DNA of 60,491 bases from an uncultured Collinsella sp. (lineage in GTDB: Bacteria; Actinomycetota; Coriobacteriia; Coriobacteriales; Coriobacteriaceae), in the NCBI GenBank assembly GCA_902497065.1, contig CABVDH010000011.1:1-60491 (forward strand), in the 5' to 3' direction. How positions within the stretch are numbered: the first letter of the stretch is position 1; each line of letters starts with the position of its first letter. Of the stretch, positions 33,759 to 42,451 are shown in pieces. The notes under the pieces are model-generated. The model searched no databases. It was not told where the DNA came from and worked only from the letters and a program-made list of their open reading frames with translations. Position numbers and translations under genes: made by a program.

Positions 33759-33881
33759 CGCTAGCGTTTGCAGGTGGCGGCGCGTGCGAGGCATTGCGTA
33801 TCGCGTACAATGGTTCGGATCGTATCGTTCGGGCAGGTTATCCGATATGCCTGATCGCCCTTCCATCATGAAAGGACATCC

Positions 33882-33935
33882 ATGCCCCAGTTCTCGACGC
33901 CCACCGTATCTGAACTCGAGGAGACTGCTGAATAG
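33882..33935 (+). CDS. 17-codon ORF with ribosome-binding site, before a terminator (leader or gene remnant)
   Basis: ATG at 33882 is preceded by GAAAGGA and followed by 16 codons (MPQFSTPTVSELEETAE) and TAG. A TACAAT-like -10 lies about 63 bp upstream (near 33816). The ORF ends 20 bp before a terminator. It may encode a microprotein, be the leader of an attenuated RNA, or be the start of a deleted gene. Evidence is thin. Confidence 0.3.
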   Translation: MPQFSTPTVSELEETAE

Positions 33936-33955
33936 TAGCTGCGTTCAGCCAAATT

Positions 33956-33997
33956 AAAAATGGCGTCCATGCGTATGTACGCGTGGACGCCATTTTT
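33956..33997. terminator. Bidirectional terminator
   Basis: AAAAATGGCGTCCA and its inverse TGGACGCCATTTTT form a 14-bp stem that closes over a small inner hairpin. A- and T-runs on both sides serve the plus-strand unit and the convergent esterase, whose stop it touches. Confidence 0.9.
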
Positions 33998-34661
33998 AAT
34001 GCGTCAGTATCCAGTGGATGCCGCGCGCCATGCGCAGGTCAGTTTGGGCAAAATGATTGCCGGGGTTGAGCTCCAGCGTTGTTGGGATGTCGCGCTCGAT
34101 AAACAGCTCTTCCATCGCACGCGTATCGTCGAGTACGTGCCGCATCATGCGGTTGGGCGTCTTGGTTTCCTTTTTACCGAGCGACAGATAGGCGACGTCG
34201 GGCGTAGCCGTCATCGTGCGCTCGCGCGCGTAGTCGATAAAGCCGGGGAACCACAGCGACCCCGATGCACTCGCCGCGCGCTCAAAGACATCTGTTTGCC
34301 AAAGTGCCCACAGTGCAAAAAGACCCGCCAACGAGTAGCCGGCAACGCCGCGCCAGGCGGGCGGTTGCGGGAGCGATGATTCGGCCTGGGGGATTATCTG
34401 CTTCAACAACTCGTCAAGAAAACCAGCAGCCTGTCCACCAAAGGGCTCGGCATCTCGTATAGTTCCCTCGCATTCCCAGGGGCTCAGCTCGCGATTCCAA
34501 TCGAGCTCTCCAATGGCGACAAGGGCGAACGGCGGGCAGTCGAGCTCTCGGCAGCGCTCGTAGACTTCACTACCGTCGCCCATAACCACGGGGAGGTAGA
34601 TGACGGGCGCGCCTTCCGCACACTCTGAATAAACGGTTATCTGCTTATGATGCGCTTCCAA
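33996..34661 (-). CDS. Alpha/beta-hydrolase, esterase D-like
   Basis: About 221 aa. Esterase-D/Fes-like fold: IYLPVVMGDG near the start, the nucleophile elbow GYSLAG, GSLWFPGFIDYA after it, and a late NPGNHF with the His. A carboxylesterase is expected; acyl substrate unknown. The frame is open to a GTG at 34709; TTG at 34661 with GAGAGAAG upstream is preferred because the extra 16 residues look non-conserved. The start is uncertain. It converges on the terminator at 33956. Confidence 0.72.
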   Translation of the reverse strand: MEAHHKQITVYSECAEGAPVIYLPVVMGDGSEVYERCRELDCPPFALVAIGELDWNRELSPWECEGTIRDAEPFGGQAAGFLDELLKQIIPQAESSLPQPPAWRGVAGYSLAGLFALWALWQTDVFERAASASGSLWFPGFIDYARERTMTATPDVAYLSLGKKETKTPNRMMRHVLDDTRAMEELFIERDIPTTLELNPGNHFAQTDLRMARGIHWILTH

Positions 34662-34730
34662 GGCAGGCTTCTCTCGGTGTTGTGATATTGACAGCCTTAA
34701 TTGTCGCACGCTGACACGGGGGCAGACGCT

Positions 34731-34769
34731 AAAAGAAAGGCGCGGAGCCGCTCGATGCGATTCCGCGCC
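34731..34769 (-). terminator. Terminator of the purine permease gene
   Basis: On the minus strand GGCGCGGAA and a matching TCCGCGCC close a stem that runs into TTTCTTTT. Confidence 0.85.
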
Positions 34770-34798
34770 TTGTTGTTTTGCTTTAGCAGACTATGCCG

Positions 34799-36109
34799 TT
34801 ACGCCACGAAGAAGTAGACAAGGAAGGCAAGGGCTGCGATCCACATGAGCGGCTTGATCTTGGAGGCCTCGCCCTTAAAGAGCGCGACGATCACGTAGGC
34901 GATAAAGCCCAGGCCGATGCCGGCAGAGATGGAGTAGGTGAAGGGCACGCCGGCGACAATCATGAACGCCGGGAAACCCTGCGACACGTCGGACCAGTCG
35001 ATCTCGGAGGCCTCGCTCATCATGAGGTAGCCGACGTAGACCAGAGCACCGCAGGTGGCGGCGCTGGAAACGATGGTGACGATGGGGGAGAAGAACGCGG
35101 CGAGAATGAACAGCACGCCGGTGGTGACGGAGGTGAGGCCCGTGCGGCCACCGTCGGCGGCGCCGGAAGTGGACTCGACGAAGGTGGTGATGGAGGAGAC
35201 ACCCATGAAACCGCCCACAGCAGCGGCGGCGGAGTCGACGATCAGGATCTCCTTGATATTCTCGACGTTGCCGTCGTCGGTGAGGAACTCGCCCTGCTTG
35301 GCCACGGCCATCGCGGTGCCCATGGTGTCGAAGAAGTCACTCATGAGCAGCGAGAACGAGATGACGAGGAGCGCGGGGTCGGTAAGGACCTTGACGATGG
35401 CGGGCACGCCGCCGGCGTCGGCGATGGGGCCACCAATGCTCGAGAAATCGAGCGGGGCGATGATACCGGTCGGAGCCTGGGTCACACCTAGGGGGATACC
35501 GGCGATGACGGCGACGACGATGCCGATGAGCAGCGAGCCGGGGACGTTGCGGCAGGCGAGGGCGACCGTCACCAGGATGGAGATGATGCCGACGATGAAG
35601 GTGGGGGAGGTGATGTCGCCCAGACCGACGAGTGTACCGGCGCCAGCGGTGATAATGCCGGCATCGCACAGGCCAATCATGGCGATGAACAGGCCCAGAC
35701 CCACTGAGATGGCGTGACGCAGGACAACCGGGATGGCGTCCATGATGGCCTCGCGCAGGCCACAAAGCACGAGCAGCAAGATGACGACGCCCTCAAGGAA
35801 GATGACGCTCATGGCCACGTGCCAGTCACCGCCGCAGACGGTGGTGGTGATTCCGGCGATCATCGCGTTGACGCCTAAGCCCGACGCGCAGGCGAGCGGG
35901 CGGTTGGCGAAGATGCCCATGCAGATGGTCATGATGCCGGCGCCCAGGCAGGTGGCGCAGGCGAGCGCTCCCGCATCGATGCCAGCGCCCGAGAGCACCG
36001 CGGGGTTGACGGCGATGATGTAGGCCATCGCCAGGAATGTTGTCAGTCCAGCGCGGAGTTCGGTCCCGATTGTGGACTTGCGCTCACTGACGTGAAAAAG
36101 TTCGTCCAT
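34799..36109 (-). CDS. NCS2-family purine permease (AzgA-like)
   Basis: A 436-aa transporter with about 12-14 membrane segments. The motif GFMGVSSITTFVESTSGAADGGRTGLTS marks the AzgA branch (adenine, guanine, hypoxanthine import by proton symport), as does the N-terminal ELRAGLTTFLAMAYIIAVNP. The frame is open from 36154, but the ATG at 36109 with GGAAAGG upstream fits the family start. No purine riboswitch was recognised upstream. Confidence 0.93.
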   Translation of the reverse strand: MDELFHVSERKSTIGTELRAGLTTFLAMAYIIAVNPAVLSGAGIDAGALACATCLGAGIMTICMGIFANRPLACASGLGVNAMIAGITTTVCGGDWHVAMSVIFLEGVVILLLVLCGLREAIMDAIPVVLRHAISVGLGLFIAMIGLCDAGIITAGAGTLVGLGDITSPTFIVGIISILVTVALACRNVPGSLLIGIVVAVIAGIPLGVTQAPTGIIAPLDFSSIGGPIADAGGVPAIVKVLTDPALLVISFSLLMSDFFDTMGTAMAVAKQGEFLTDDGNVENIKEILIVDSAAAAVGGFMGVSSITTFVESTSGAADGGRTGLTSVTTGVLFILAAFFSPIVTIVSSAATCGALVYVGYLMMSEASEIDWSDVSQGFPAFMIVAGVPFTYSISAGIGLGFIAYVIVALFKGEASKIKPLMWIAALAFLVYFFVA

Positions 36110-36302
36110 GCATACCCTTTCCTTGTTCGGCCCCGAGTTTAGGCCGATTGACACGAATTCAACTACTATAGCCCCTTTACGACGCTGTTGTTCCTCGCAT
36201 GTTGATGTTCGGCGCTTTGTAGCAGACGGACGGTATTTTTCGCATGAAAATGTGTGGGTACCGTATACTTAAGCGGTTACAACGACCCCTATGGAGGAAC
36301 GT

Positions 36303-36722
36303 ATGATTAAAGAGCTTTGCCACGACGAGGCTATCCTGTCCCAGCGTTGCGAGGTTGCGACCGTCGAGGACGAGTCGGTTGCTCAGGACCTGATCGATAC
36401 CATCAAGTCGCTCGACGATGCCGGCTGCCTTGCCGCTAACCAGATTGGCGTTACCAAGAAGGTTTGCGTCTACCTGGACGATGCCGGCGAGCCTCACGTA
36501 CTCTACAACCCCCGTCTGGTGTTTGGCCTGGGCGCCAGCAAGATGGAGGAGAGCTGCCTGACGCACGAGGAGGTCACCAAGTCCACGCGCTATATCAAGT
36601 GCAAGGTCGCCTTTGATCAGATCGTCGACGGCAAGATGAAGGAGTGCCGCCGCGACTACGCGGGCTTTGAGGCACAGATGATCCAGCATATGATCGACCA
36701 CTGTCTTGGAAAGTTGGTCTAA
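36303..36722 (+). CDS. Peptide-deformylase-like protein lacking the catalytic Glu
   Basis: A 139-aa protein clearly of the deformylase family: motif 1 GCLAANQIG, motif 2 ESCLT (usual EGCLS) and motif 3 QHMIDH (usual QHExDH). The two metal-binding His and the Cys remain, but the catalytic Glu is Met, read from codons CAG CAT ATG ATC GAC CAC. Deformylation is therefore doubtful. An intact deformylase is present at 50364. GGAGGAAC precedes the ATG. A long palindromic hairpin and a terminator follow. It could have a binding or different hydrolytic role. Confidence 0.88.
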   Translation: MIKELCHDEAILSQRCEVATVEDESVAQDLIDTIKSLDDAGCLAANQIGVTKKVCVYLDDAGEPHVLYNPRLVFGLGASKMEESCLTHEEVTKSTRYIKCKVAFDQIVDGKMKECRRDYAGFEAQMIQHMIDHCLGKLV

Positions 36723-36823
36723 GGGGACCAAAGCACCGCACCTTGCCGCTCAATCGTCGCTCGCGTACCTTAAGTACGCTTCGCTCCTCTTTCGTGGCAA
36801 TCTGCGGCACTTTGACCCCTTAG
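36721..36823. repeat. Long imperfect palindrome (about 103 bp) after the deformylase-like gene
   Basis: TAAGGGG at the left end and CCCCTTA at the right bracket arms with ACCTTGC/GGCAATCTGC, closing on a GCGTACCTTAAGTACGC-like centre. The stop TAA of the upstream gene is the first part of the element. Related arm motifs occur in the hairpin at 53484-53583. Confidence 0.75.
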
Positions 36824-36867
36824 ACGACCTGCGGGGTTAACTTGGTTGAGTTTATCCTGCTTGAATA

Positions 36868-36904
36868 GTCCGGGCGTGACATTGTTGTCATGTCCGGGCT
36901 TTTG
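36868..36904 (+). terminator. Terminator before the bile salt hydrolase gene
   Basis: GTCCGGGCGTGACA pairs (with G-U wobbles) with TGTCATGTCCGGGC, followed by TTTTG. Confidence 0.7.
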
Positions 36905-36966
36905 TGTTTAGCGCCTTTTTGTTTGGAGACAATGAAATTAGCAAGAACGTAAAGCTAGGAGGCGCT

Positions 36967-37932
36967 ATGTGTACGAGTATTCGATTTACCGATAATTCTG
37001 GCCACATGTATCTGGGCCGCAATCTCGACTGGAGCTTTGACTACGGCCAACAGGTTCGCGTGATGCCGCGCGGGTTTCACATTCCGTATTCGTTTATCGA
37101 CGACGCGACAGCGGCGCACGCGGTGATCGGTATGTGCATCGATTACAAGAACTACCCTATGTTCTTCGATTGCGGCAACGATGCGGGCCTCGCCGTGGCG
37201 GGTCTCAATTTCCCGGGTTATGCCGAGTATGCCGAGGACCCTGTCGACGGCAAGACCAATATCGCGGCCTATGAGTTCCCCCTGTGGGTGGCAGCGACGT
37301 TCTCGACGGTCGATGAGGTCGAGGCCGCGCTGCGCGACACGGTGATTGTCGCCAAATCTGCCGGAGAGGGGCTGGGCGTGTCGCTGCTCCATTGGATTAT
37401 CGGCGACAGCCAGCGCAGCATCGTGGTCGAGATGATGGCTGACGGTCTGCATGTATACGACGATCCGGTCGACACCCTTGCCAACCAGCCGACCTTCCCG
37501 TGGCACATGGAAAACCTGCGCACCTATATCACCGCCACAAGCGATTTTCCGCAGACGGCGACATGGCGTGGCGCCGAGCTCAAGCCCTATGGAGCCGGTG
37601 CCGGCATGCGCGGCATTCCGGGCGATTGCTATTCGCCGAGCCGTTTTGTAAAGGCGGCGTACCTCAATGCCAATTACCCGCAAAAGGAGAGCGAGACCGA
37701 AAACGTCGTTCGCATGTTCCGCTCGCTCGAGGGCGTGGTGATGATCGAGGGGGCGTCCAGGATGGGCGATGGCAAGTTCGAGAAGACTATCTACACCGGA
37801 TGCTTTAGCGCGCGCACGGGCAATTATTACTACGCGATGTATGGGGATCCGTCGATTCGCTACGTGAGCCTGATGGATGCCGAGGGCGCGAGCCCCGATA
37901 GGCTCGTGGTTCCCGAGCCGCGCCGTTCGTAG
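36967..37932 (+). CDS. bsh: Choloylglycine hydrolase family protein, probable bile salt hydrolase
   Basis: An Ntn-hydrolase of 321 aa that cleaves the amide bond of conjugated bile acids (or related amides such as penicillin V). Cys2 follows the initiator Met and becomes the N-terminal nucleophile; Arg18 and Asp21 in GRNLDW, Asn81 in GLNFPG, Asn173 and Arg226 in SPSRF match the catalytic residues of the Clostridium enzyme within one or two positions. The ATG at 36967 (TAGGAGG upstream) is required for Cys2. No signal peptide: cytoplasmic. Penicillin V acylase activity is possible, but residue pattern favours bile salts. Confidence 0.9.
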   Translation: MCTSIRFTDNSGHMYLGRNLDWSFDYGQQVRVMPRGFHIPYSFIDDATAAHAVIGMCIDYKNYPMFFDCGNDAGLAVAGLNFPGYAEYAEDPVDGKTNIAAYEFPLWVAATFSTVDEVEAALRDTVIVAKSAGEGLGVSLLHWIIGDSQRSIVVEMMADGLHVYDDPVDTLANQPTFPWHMENLRTYITATSDFPQTATWRGAELKPYGAGAGMRGIPGDCYSPSRFVKAAYLNANYPQKESETENVVRMFRSLEGVVMIEGASRMGDGKFEKTIYTGCFSARTGNYYYAMYGDPSIRYVSLMDAEGASPDRLVVPEPRRS

Positions 37933-37956
37933 CCGATAGCTTTACCGCAATGCAAA

Positions 37957-37990
37957 GCGGCCCTGCATCTCCCGTGAGGTGCAGGGCCGC
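37957..37990. terminator. Terminator hairpin between bsh and kup
   Basis: GCGGCCCTGCA and its perfect inverse, 12-nt loop. Weak T-run on either side. It lies between the converging bsh and kup genes. Confidence 0.7.
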
Positions 37991-38011
37991 TGTCGTTGAT
38001 TTGTGACGTCG

Positions 38012-40243
38012 CTAGAAGTTGGCGTCGTTGAGTTGTTCACTCTCGAGGCCGTCGAGCTGTTGCTGTTCGGGCGTATCGGCGACGCTCTCGAGCAACTCGG
38101 TGGGATCGACGTTCATGTCCTTACCGGCTTCGTTGCCGTTGACCAAGTCGTCCGAGAAGATGTCGACTTCCATTTCCTCGGCCTCTTCGATCTGAACCTC
38201 GAGCGGCACCTGGGTGCGCACGAGCTTAACGGCCGGGCGCATGCGGGCAAACAGCGGCACGTACTCGATGATGATGGCCGAGTTCTCAAGACCGTACCAG
38301 CGTGCCGGGCTTCCGCAGGCGCGGCGGACGGCGTACTTGATTGCCATCACGCGGTGGTCATTGCGGTTGATGTCCGTTTCGGGGGCAAGCATCTTGCGCA
38401 GCATACAAAAGCGGAAGTCACCCACGTTGCCGCGCGTCTCGTAGATGGAGTAGGTGTGATGTTGCGGCGGCAGCTCGCCCGATGCCATCAAGTCGCCGAC
38501 GATCTGACGCAGGTAGGCATTAACGCGCTGGTTGACCTTAAAGCCCAGGTCCAGGCGCACGCGGAATAAAAAGTCCGTGCCAAAGGTCTCGACGGAATAC
38601 TCGTGCGTATAGGGCTCGTCGGTGACATGCACGTTAATGAACCAATACGCCTTGGCGCGCTTGGGATGTTTATCCAGGATGGAATAGAGCACGTCGCGGT
38701 CGAGCGTGAGCGGATCGGGGCTGTTGGTGAGAAACACCAGGTTGTCGGCGAGCACGGGATAGGTCTCGTCATTGCGCAGACGGTTGAGCTGATCGATGTA
38801 CTTGGAGACGGGTAACAGAATCGTCTGCGTGCGCTCGATGGCGGTGCCACGGCGCCACACGTACATAAGGCCAAACAGCAGTGCGGCCAGGAAGATCATG
38901 ACGTAGCCGCCGTCAAAGAACATGGTGAGGCACGAAGCGAAGAAGCACAGCTCAATGGCACCAAAGAGCAGGGCAAAGATGCAGGCGCCCAGCTTGTGCT
39001 TGAAGATGCCGGCGATATAGCTCGTCAAAAGCGTCGTGGTCATGAGCATGGTCACGGTGATGGCGAGGCCATAGGCACTCTCCATGCGCTCGGAGTTCTG
39101 GAACAGCAGCACGATGAAGATACAGCCGACCCATATGATGTTATTGACGAGCGGAATATAGAGCTGACCCTTGGTGTCGCTGGGGTAGTGGATGCGCAGG
39201 TGCGGCATAAGGTTGAGGCGCGTTGCCTCGGATACCAGCGAGAATGAGCCGGTGATGAGGGCCTGCGAGGCGATGATGGCCGCCACGGCCGAAAGCACGA
39301 TGGCAAAGGGGCGCAGGGGCTCGGGAAGCATCATATAGAACGGGTTAACGATATCCATCGCGAGCATCTGGGGGTTGGAGTTATTGGCGAGCAGCCAAGC
39401 TCCCTGACCCAGGTAGTTGAGGATAAGGGCCGCCTTAACAAACGGCCAGGATGCATAGATGTTGGCCTTGCCAACGTGGCCCATGTCCGAGTAGAGGGCC
39501 TCGGCGCCGGTCGTCGACAGGAAGACGAAGCCGAGCACCATGATGCCCGAGTGGTTGATGGGCGAGAACAGGAACATGATGCCGCGGATGGGGTTGAGCG
39601 CGCGTAGGATGGACAGGTTGTCGAGCATGTTGAACAGGCCGGCGCCCGCCAGGAACAGGAACCACAGCGTCATGAGCGGACCGAACAGCTTGCCGATTGA
39701 CGAGGTGCCAGCGCGCTGCATGGCAAACAGGCCGCAGATAATGATGATGGTAATAATGATGACGTTAGTTTGCCCGTCACCCAACAGCGCGTGGCCCCAC
39801 TCGATGGTGCGCAGACCCTCGATGGCCGTGGTAACCGTGACGGCGGGGGTGAGGATGCCGTCGGCGAGCAGCGCCGCACCGCCGATCATGGCGGGGAGAA
39901 TCAGCCACGGTGCCACCTTGCGCACGAGACTGAACAGGGCGAAGATGCCGCCTTCGTTGTGGTTGTCGGCCTTCATGGCGATTACCACGTACTTGACCGT
40001 GGTCACGAGCGTCATGGTCCAGATGACGAGCGAAAGCGCGCCCAGAATCATGTCCTCGCTGACGGTACCGATGCCGCCGTTGTTGGCGACGATTGATTTC
40101 ATGGTGTACATGGGGCTCGTGCCGATGTCGCCATAGACGACGCCGAGCGTTACGAGCAGCATGCCAGCGGAGAGGGGGATGGCTCCGTGCCCGCCTTGAC
40201 CACGCTGGTCTTGGGGGCTTGCCTCCAGTTTGTTGTGTGCCAC
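38012..40243 (-). CDS. kup: Low-affinity potassium transporter Kup
   Basis: A 743-aa K+/H+ symporter: LLVTLGVVYGDIGTSPMYTMK at the N-terminus (the family signature), NEGGIFALFSL, about 12 membrane segments and a long soluble C-terminal domain (from about residue 490) including acidic residues at the end. An ATG exists at 40261, but AAGGGAG lies 5 bp before a GTG at 40243, which is preferred. Two palindromes lie in its leader region. No cyclic-di-AMP (ydaO) riboswitch was recognised in the short gap. Confidence 0.93.
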   Translation of the reverse strand: MAHNKLEASPQDQRGQGGHGAIPLSAGMLLVTLGVVYGDIGTSPMYTMKSIVANNGGIGTVSEDMILGALSLVIWTMTLVTTVKYVVIAMKADNHNEGGIFALFSLVRKVAPWLILPAMIGGAALLADGILTPAVTVTTAIEGLRTIEWGHALLGDGQTNVIIITIIIICGLFAMQRAGTSSIGKLFGPLMTLWFLFLAGAGLFNMLDNLSILRALNPIRGIMFLFSPINHSGIMVLGFVFLSTTGAEALYSDMGHVGKANIYASWPFVKAALILNYLGQGAWLLANNSNPQMLAMDIVNPFYMMLPEPLRPFAIVLSAVAAIIASQALITGSFSLVSEATRLNLMPHLRIHYPSDTKGQLYIPLVNNIIWVGCIFIVLLFQNSERMESAYGLAITVTMLMTTTLLTSYIAGIFKHKLGACIFALLFGAIELCFFASCLTMFFDGGYVMIFLAALLFGLMYVWRRGTAIERTQTILLPVSKYIDQLNRLRNDETYPVLADNLVFLTNSPDPLTLDRDVLYSILDKHPKRAKAYWFINVHVTDEPYTHEYSVETFGTDFLFRVRLDLGFKVNQRVNAYLRQIVGDLMASGELPPQHHTYSIYETRGNVGDFRFCMLRKMLAPETDINRNDHRVMAIKYAVRRACGSPARWYGLENSAIIIEYVPLFARMRPAVKLVRTQVPLEVQIEEAEEMEVDIFSDDLVNGNEAGKDMNVDPTELLESVADTPEQQQLDGLESEQLNDANF

Positions 40244-40265
40244 GTGGACTCCCTTAGACATCCGG

Positions 40266-40367
40266 TTATCTGTCTAGGACAGATAATCTTTATGCCGTCT
40301 TTATACATACAAGAGCAGTTTGGCACATCAGGTTATTTTAGACAATAATCCCCAGCTGGGGATTATT
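40266..40367 (-). promoter_or_regulatory. Two perfect palindromes upstream of kup
   Basis: TTATCTGTC-TAG-GACAGATAA at 40266-40286 (9-bp arms) is placed close to the start codon and probably lies in the leader. A 24-bp perfect palindrome at 40344-40367 (AATAATCCCCAG and inverse) lies further up and may be an operator or the terminator for the EamA gene. Function is inferred from position only. Confidence 0.55.
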
Positions 40368-40401
40368 TATGTACGTAGGTAGCATTTCAAAACAGGGGCT
40401 T

Positions 40402-41313
40402 TTAAGCACGTGCTGTCTGGGCTATGCCAGCCTTGGCGCTTGCGCGTTTGCCGGCGAGTTCGCAAAAAATCGCGCCGCCGATGATAAGCGCGGCACCCAT
40501 CAGGCGGACCGGTGTTATGGCTTCGCCCAAAAGGACGGCCGAGAACACGACGGCCGAAAGCGGCTCGAGGTAGCCGACGACCGCGACGGTCTGGACGGGC
40601 AGCTTGGCGACGGCACTAAAGTAGAGCAGGCAACCGATGCCGGTGTTGACGACGCCGAGCATGATGACGGCGCGCCAATCAATACTGGCGGCGACGCCGG
40701 CGGACAGGAATGAGGGAACGCCCTGCGTGATGAGCGTGAGGACCAGCGCGGTCAAAAAGGCGGCGCTCACCTGGAGCGTGGAGTTCTCGAGGCCTTCGAT
40801 GTGTGGCGCACCCTTGCTAGCGATGACCATCAGCGCATAGCAAAATGCCGAGGCGATACCGCAGGCGATACCCGCAATGGGCATATTGCCGCCTAGACCT
40901 TGTGCTGCAATGAGAAAAGCACCGCAAGCAACGGCGATAAAGCCGGCGATTTTGCCGCCGGTCAGCTTTTCGCCAAAGATGAGCGGGGAGAGCGCCATGA
41001 CAATGATGGGGCCGCAGTAGTACAGCAGCGAGGATACGCCGACGCCGATCGTCTGATAGGCGCGGAACAGGAAAATCCAGCTGGCGCCCAGCGCGGCTCC
41101 CGAGAGAAGGAGTGCTGCGGCTTCGCGGGGACGAGATGGTGCCTGCAGGTTATGGCGCCTGGTTATGAAGAGGATGGCGGCAAGGGTAAGGGCGCCCAAA
41201 AACGTGCGTAGTAGCACGATATCGGAGCTCGGCAGCGCGATGGCAGCGGCGATGATGCCGTTGGAGCCAAACAATAGCAATGCTGCTAAGTACGTAAACA
41301 GTCCGTTGTTCAT
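40402..41313 (-). CDS. EamA/DMT-superfamily transporter (second copy)
   Basis: A 303-aa ten-helix transporter with two EamA repeats; SSLLYYCGPIIVMALSPLIFGEKL ends repeat one and VVGYLEPLSAVVFSAVLLGEAIT is the hallmark of repeat two. Export substrate unknown. AAAGGGG precedes the ATG. It is divergent from the LysR gene at 41432, with overlapping palindromes between, the same layout as at 5697-7624. Confidence 0.9.
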   Translation of the reverse strand: MNNGLFTYLAALLLFGSNGIIAAAIALPSSDIVLLRTFLGALTLAAILFITRRHNLQAPSRPREAAALLLSGAALGASWIFLFRAYQTIGVGVSSLLYYCGPIIVMALSPLIFGEKLTGGKIAGFIAVACGAFLIAAQGLGGNMPIAGIACGIASAFCYALMVIASKGAPHIEGLENSTLQVSAAFLTALVLTLITQGVPSFLSAGVAASIDWRAVIMLGVVNTGIGCLLYFSAVAKLPVQTVAVVGYLEPLSAVVFSAVLLGEAITPVRLMGAALIIGGAIFCELAGKRASAKAGIAQTARA

Positions 41314-41336
41314 GCGCTGACATCCCCTTTATATCT

Positions 41337-41359
41337 GAACATGTTCACTATGGGTGAAC
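41337..41359. promoter_or_regulatory. Overlapping dyads in the EamA/LysR gap
   Basis: GAACATGTTC (41337-41346) overlaps GTTCAC-N5-GTGAAC (41343-41359). GTTCAC half-sites in alternating orientation are typical of a LysR operator controlling both divergent genes. Confidence 0.55.
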
Positions 41360-41431
41360 TGGCTTTAGAAGAAAAGCGAATATAATGCATGGAAAACATG
41401 ACAAAAACTCATGCAAAGGTGGAGGCGTGTC

Positions 41432-42289
41432 GTGGAAACGAATATTCAAAAGATGCAGGTGCTGCTGGAGACGGTGCGCGCCGGAAGCTTTACGCGTGCT
41501 GCCGAGCGCCTGAGCTATTCGCAGTCGGGCGTGAGCCGTATGGTGGCCGATCTTGAGGCCGATTGGGGCTTTAAGGTGCTCGACCGCAGTCGCGAGGGCG
41601 TAGTGCTTTCTGCCGACGGGCGGCAGGTCATGCCGGCTGTCGAGGCGCTCTGCGAGGAATTCACTCGCTTGCAGCGACGGGTGGATGAGATGCGCGGGCT
41701 CATGCGTGGCAAAATCTGCATCGGTACGTTTTCGAGCGTGGCGACCCACGTGCTGCCGCCGGTGATTGCGCGCTTTCGTGCCGATCATCCGGACGTCGAT
41801 TATGAGTTGCTGATGGGTGATTACTCAGAGATTGAACAATGGGTGGCTGAGGGTCGTTGTGACCTGGGCTTTATCCCGCGTGAGCCCCGAGAAAACGGCA
41901 TGGCATCGCGGTCTTTGGTGCGCGACGAGTTGATGGCGGTAGTGCCGGCGGACTCTTTGCTTGCCACGGCGGAGGTCGTTTCTCTTGCCGATTTAGCCAA
42001 CGAGCAGTTTATTCTGCTAGAACGAGGCACCGATGATGAGATTACGCCGCTGTTTCGCCGCGCGGGCCTGGCGGTGCGCTCTAAGCTGTCGACCTGGGAT
42101 GACTATGCGATTATGGCCATGGTCGAGGACGGCCTGGGCGTGAGCATTCTTCCCGCGCTCATCTTGCGCCGCTGCCAGTTCGATGTTGCCGTGCGCCCAC
42201 TCGAGGGGCATCCCCATCGGCAGATCAACGCCATATATCGAACGGCCGATGTTTCGCTTGCTGCCGCCCGTTTCCTCGAATACCTCTAA
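41432..42289 (+). CDS. LysR-family regulator divergent from EamA gene (second copy)
   Basis: A 285-aa LysR protein with N-terminal YSQSGVSRMVADLEADWG and a co-inducer domain holding DDYAIMAMVEDGLGVSILP. GTG at 41432 is preferred because GGAGG lies 6 bp before it; the ATG at 41411 is upstream of that ribosome-binding site. It resembles the LysR at 6758 in motif and genomic layout. Presumed to control the EamA exporter. Confidence 0.9.
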   Translation: METNIQKMQVLLETVRAGSFTRAAERLSYSQSGVSRMVADLEADWGFKVLDRSREGVVLSADGRQVMPAVEALCEEFTRLQRRVDEMRGLMRGKICIGTFSSVATHVLPPVIARFRADHPDVDYELLMGDYSEIEQWVAEGRCDLGFIPREPRENGMASRSLVRDELMAVVPADSLLATAEVVSLADLANEQFILLERGTDDEITPLFRRAGLAVRSKLSTWDDYAIMAMVEDGLGVSILPALILRRCQFDVAVRPLEGHPHRQINAIYRTADVSLAAARFLEYL

Positions 42290-42349
42290 ACGCGTGCGTG
42301 TCATTGTCCGCTTTGGGCAAATCTCAGAGTCCGGCACATTTTCTTATGA

Positions 42350-42430
42350 AATTGAACTTCCCGATAATGCGCCGCGCTATACTGCTGCCTAAATTGAACC
42401 CAGGTTCAATTCGTGTTCTATAAATTGAAC
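42350..42430. promoter_or_regulatory. AATTGAAC operator array before the HTH-aminotransferase gene
   Basis: Half-sites AATTGAAC at 42350-42357 and 42423-42430 flank a perfect 20-bp palindrome, AATTGAACC and its inverse around CA, at 42392-42411. A -10 TATACT lies at 42378-42383 and one half-site overlaps a TTGAAC -35-like hexamer (20-bp spacing). Suits autogenous repression by the encoded HTH domain. Confidence 0.75.
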
Positions 42431-42451
42431 TTTGCCAGCAAGGAGGTTCTA

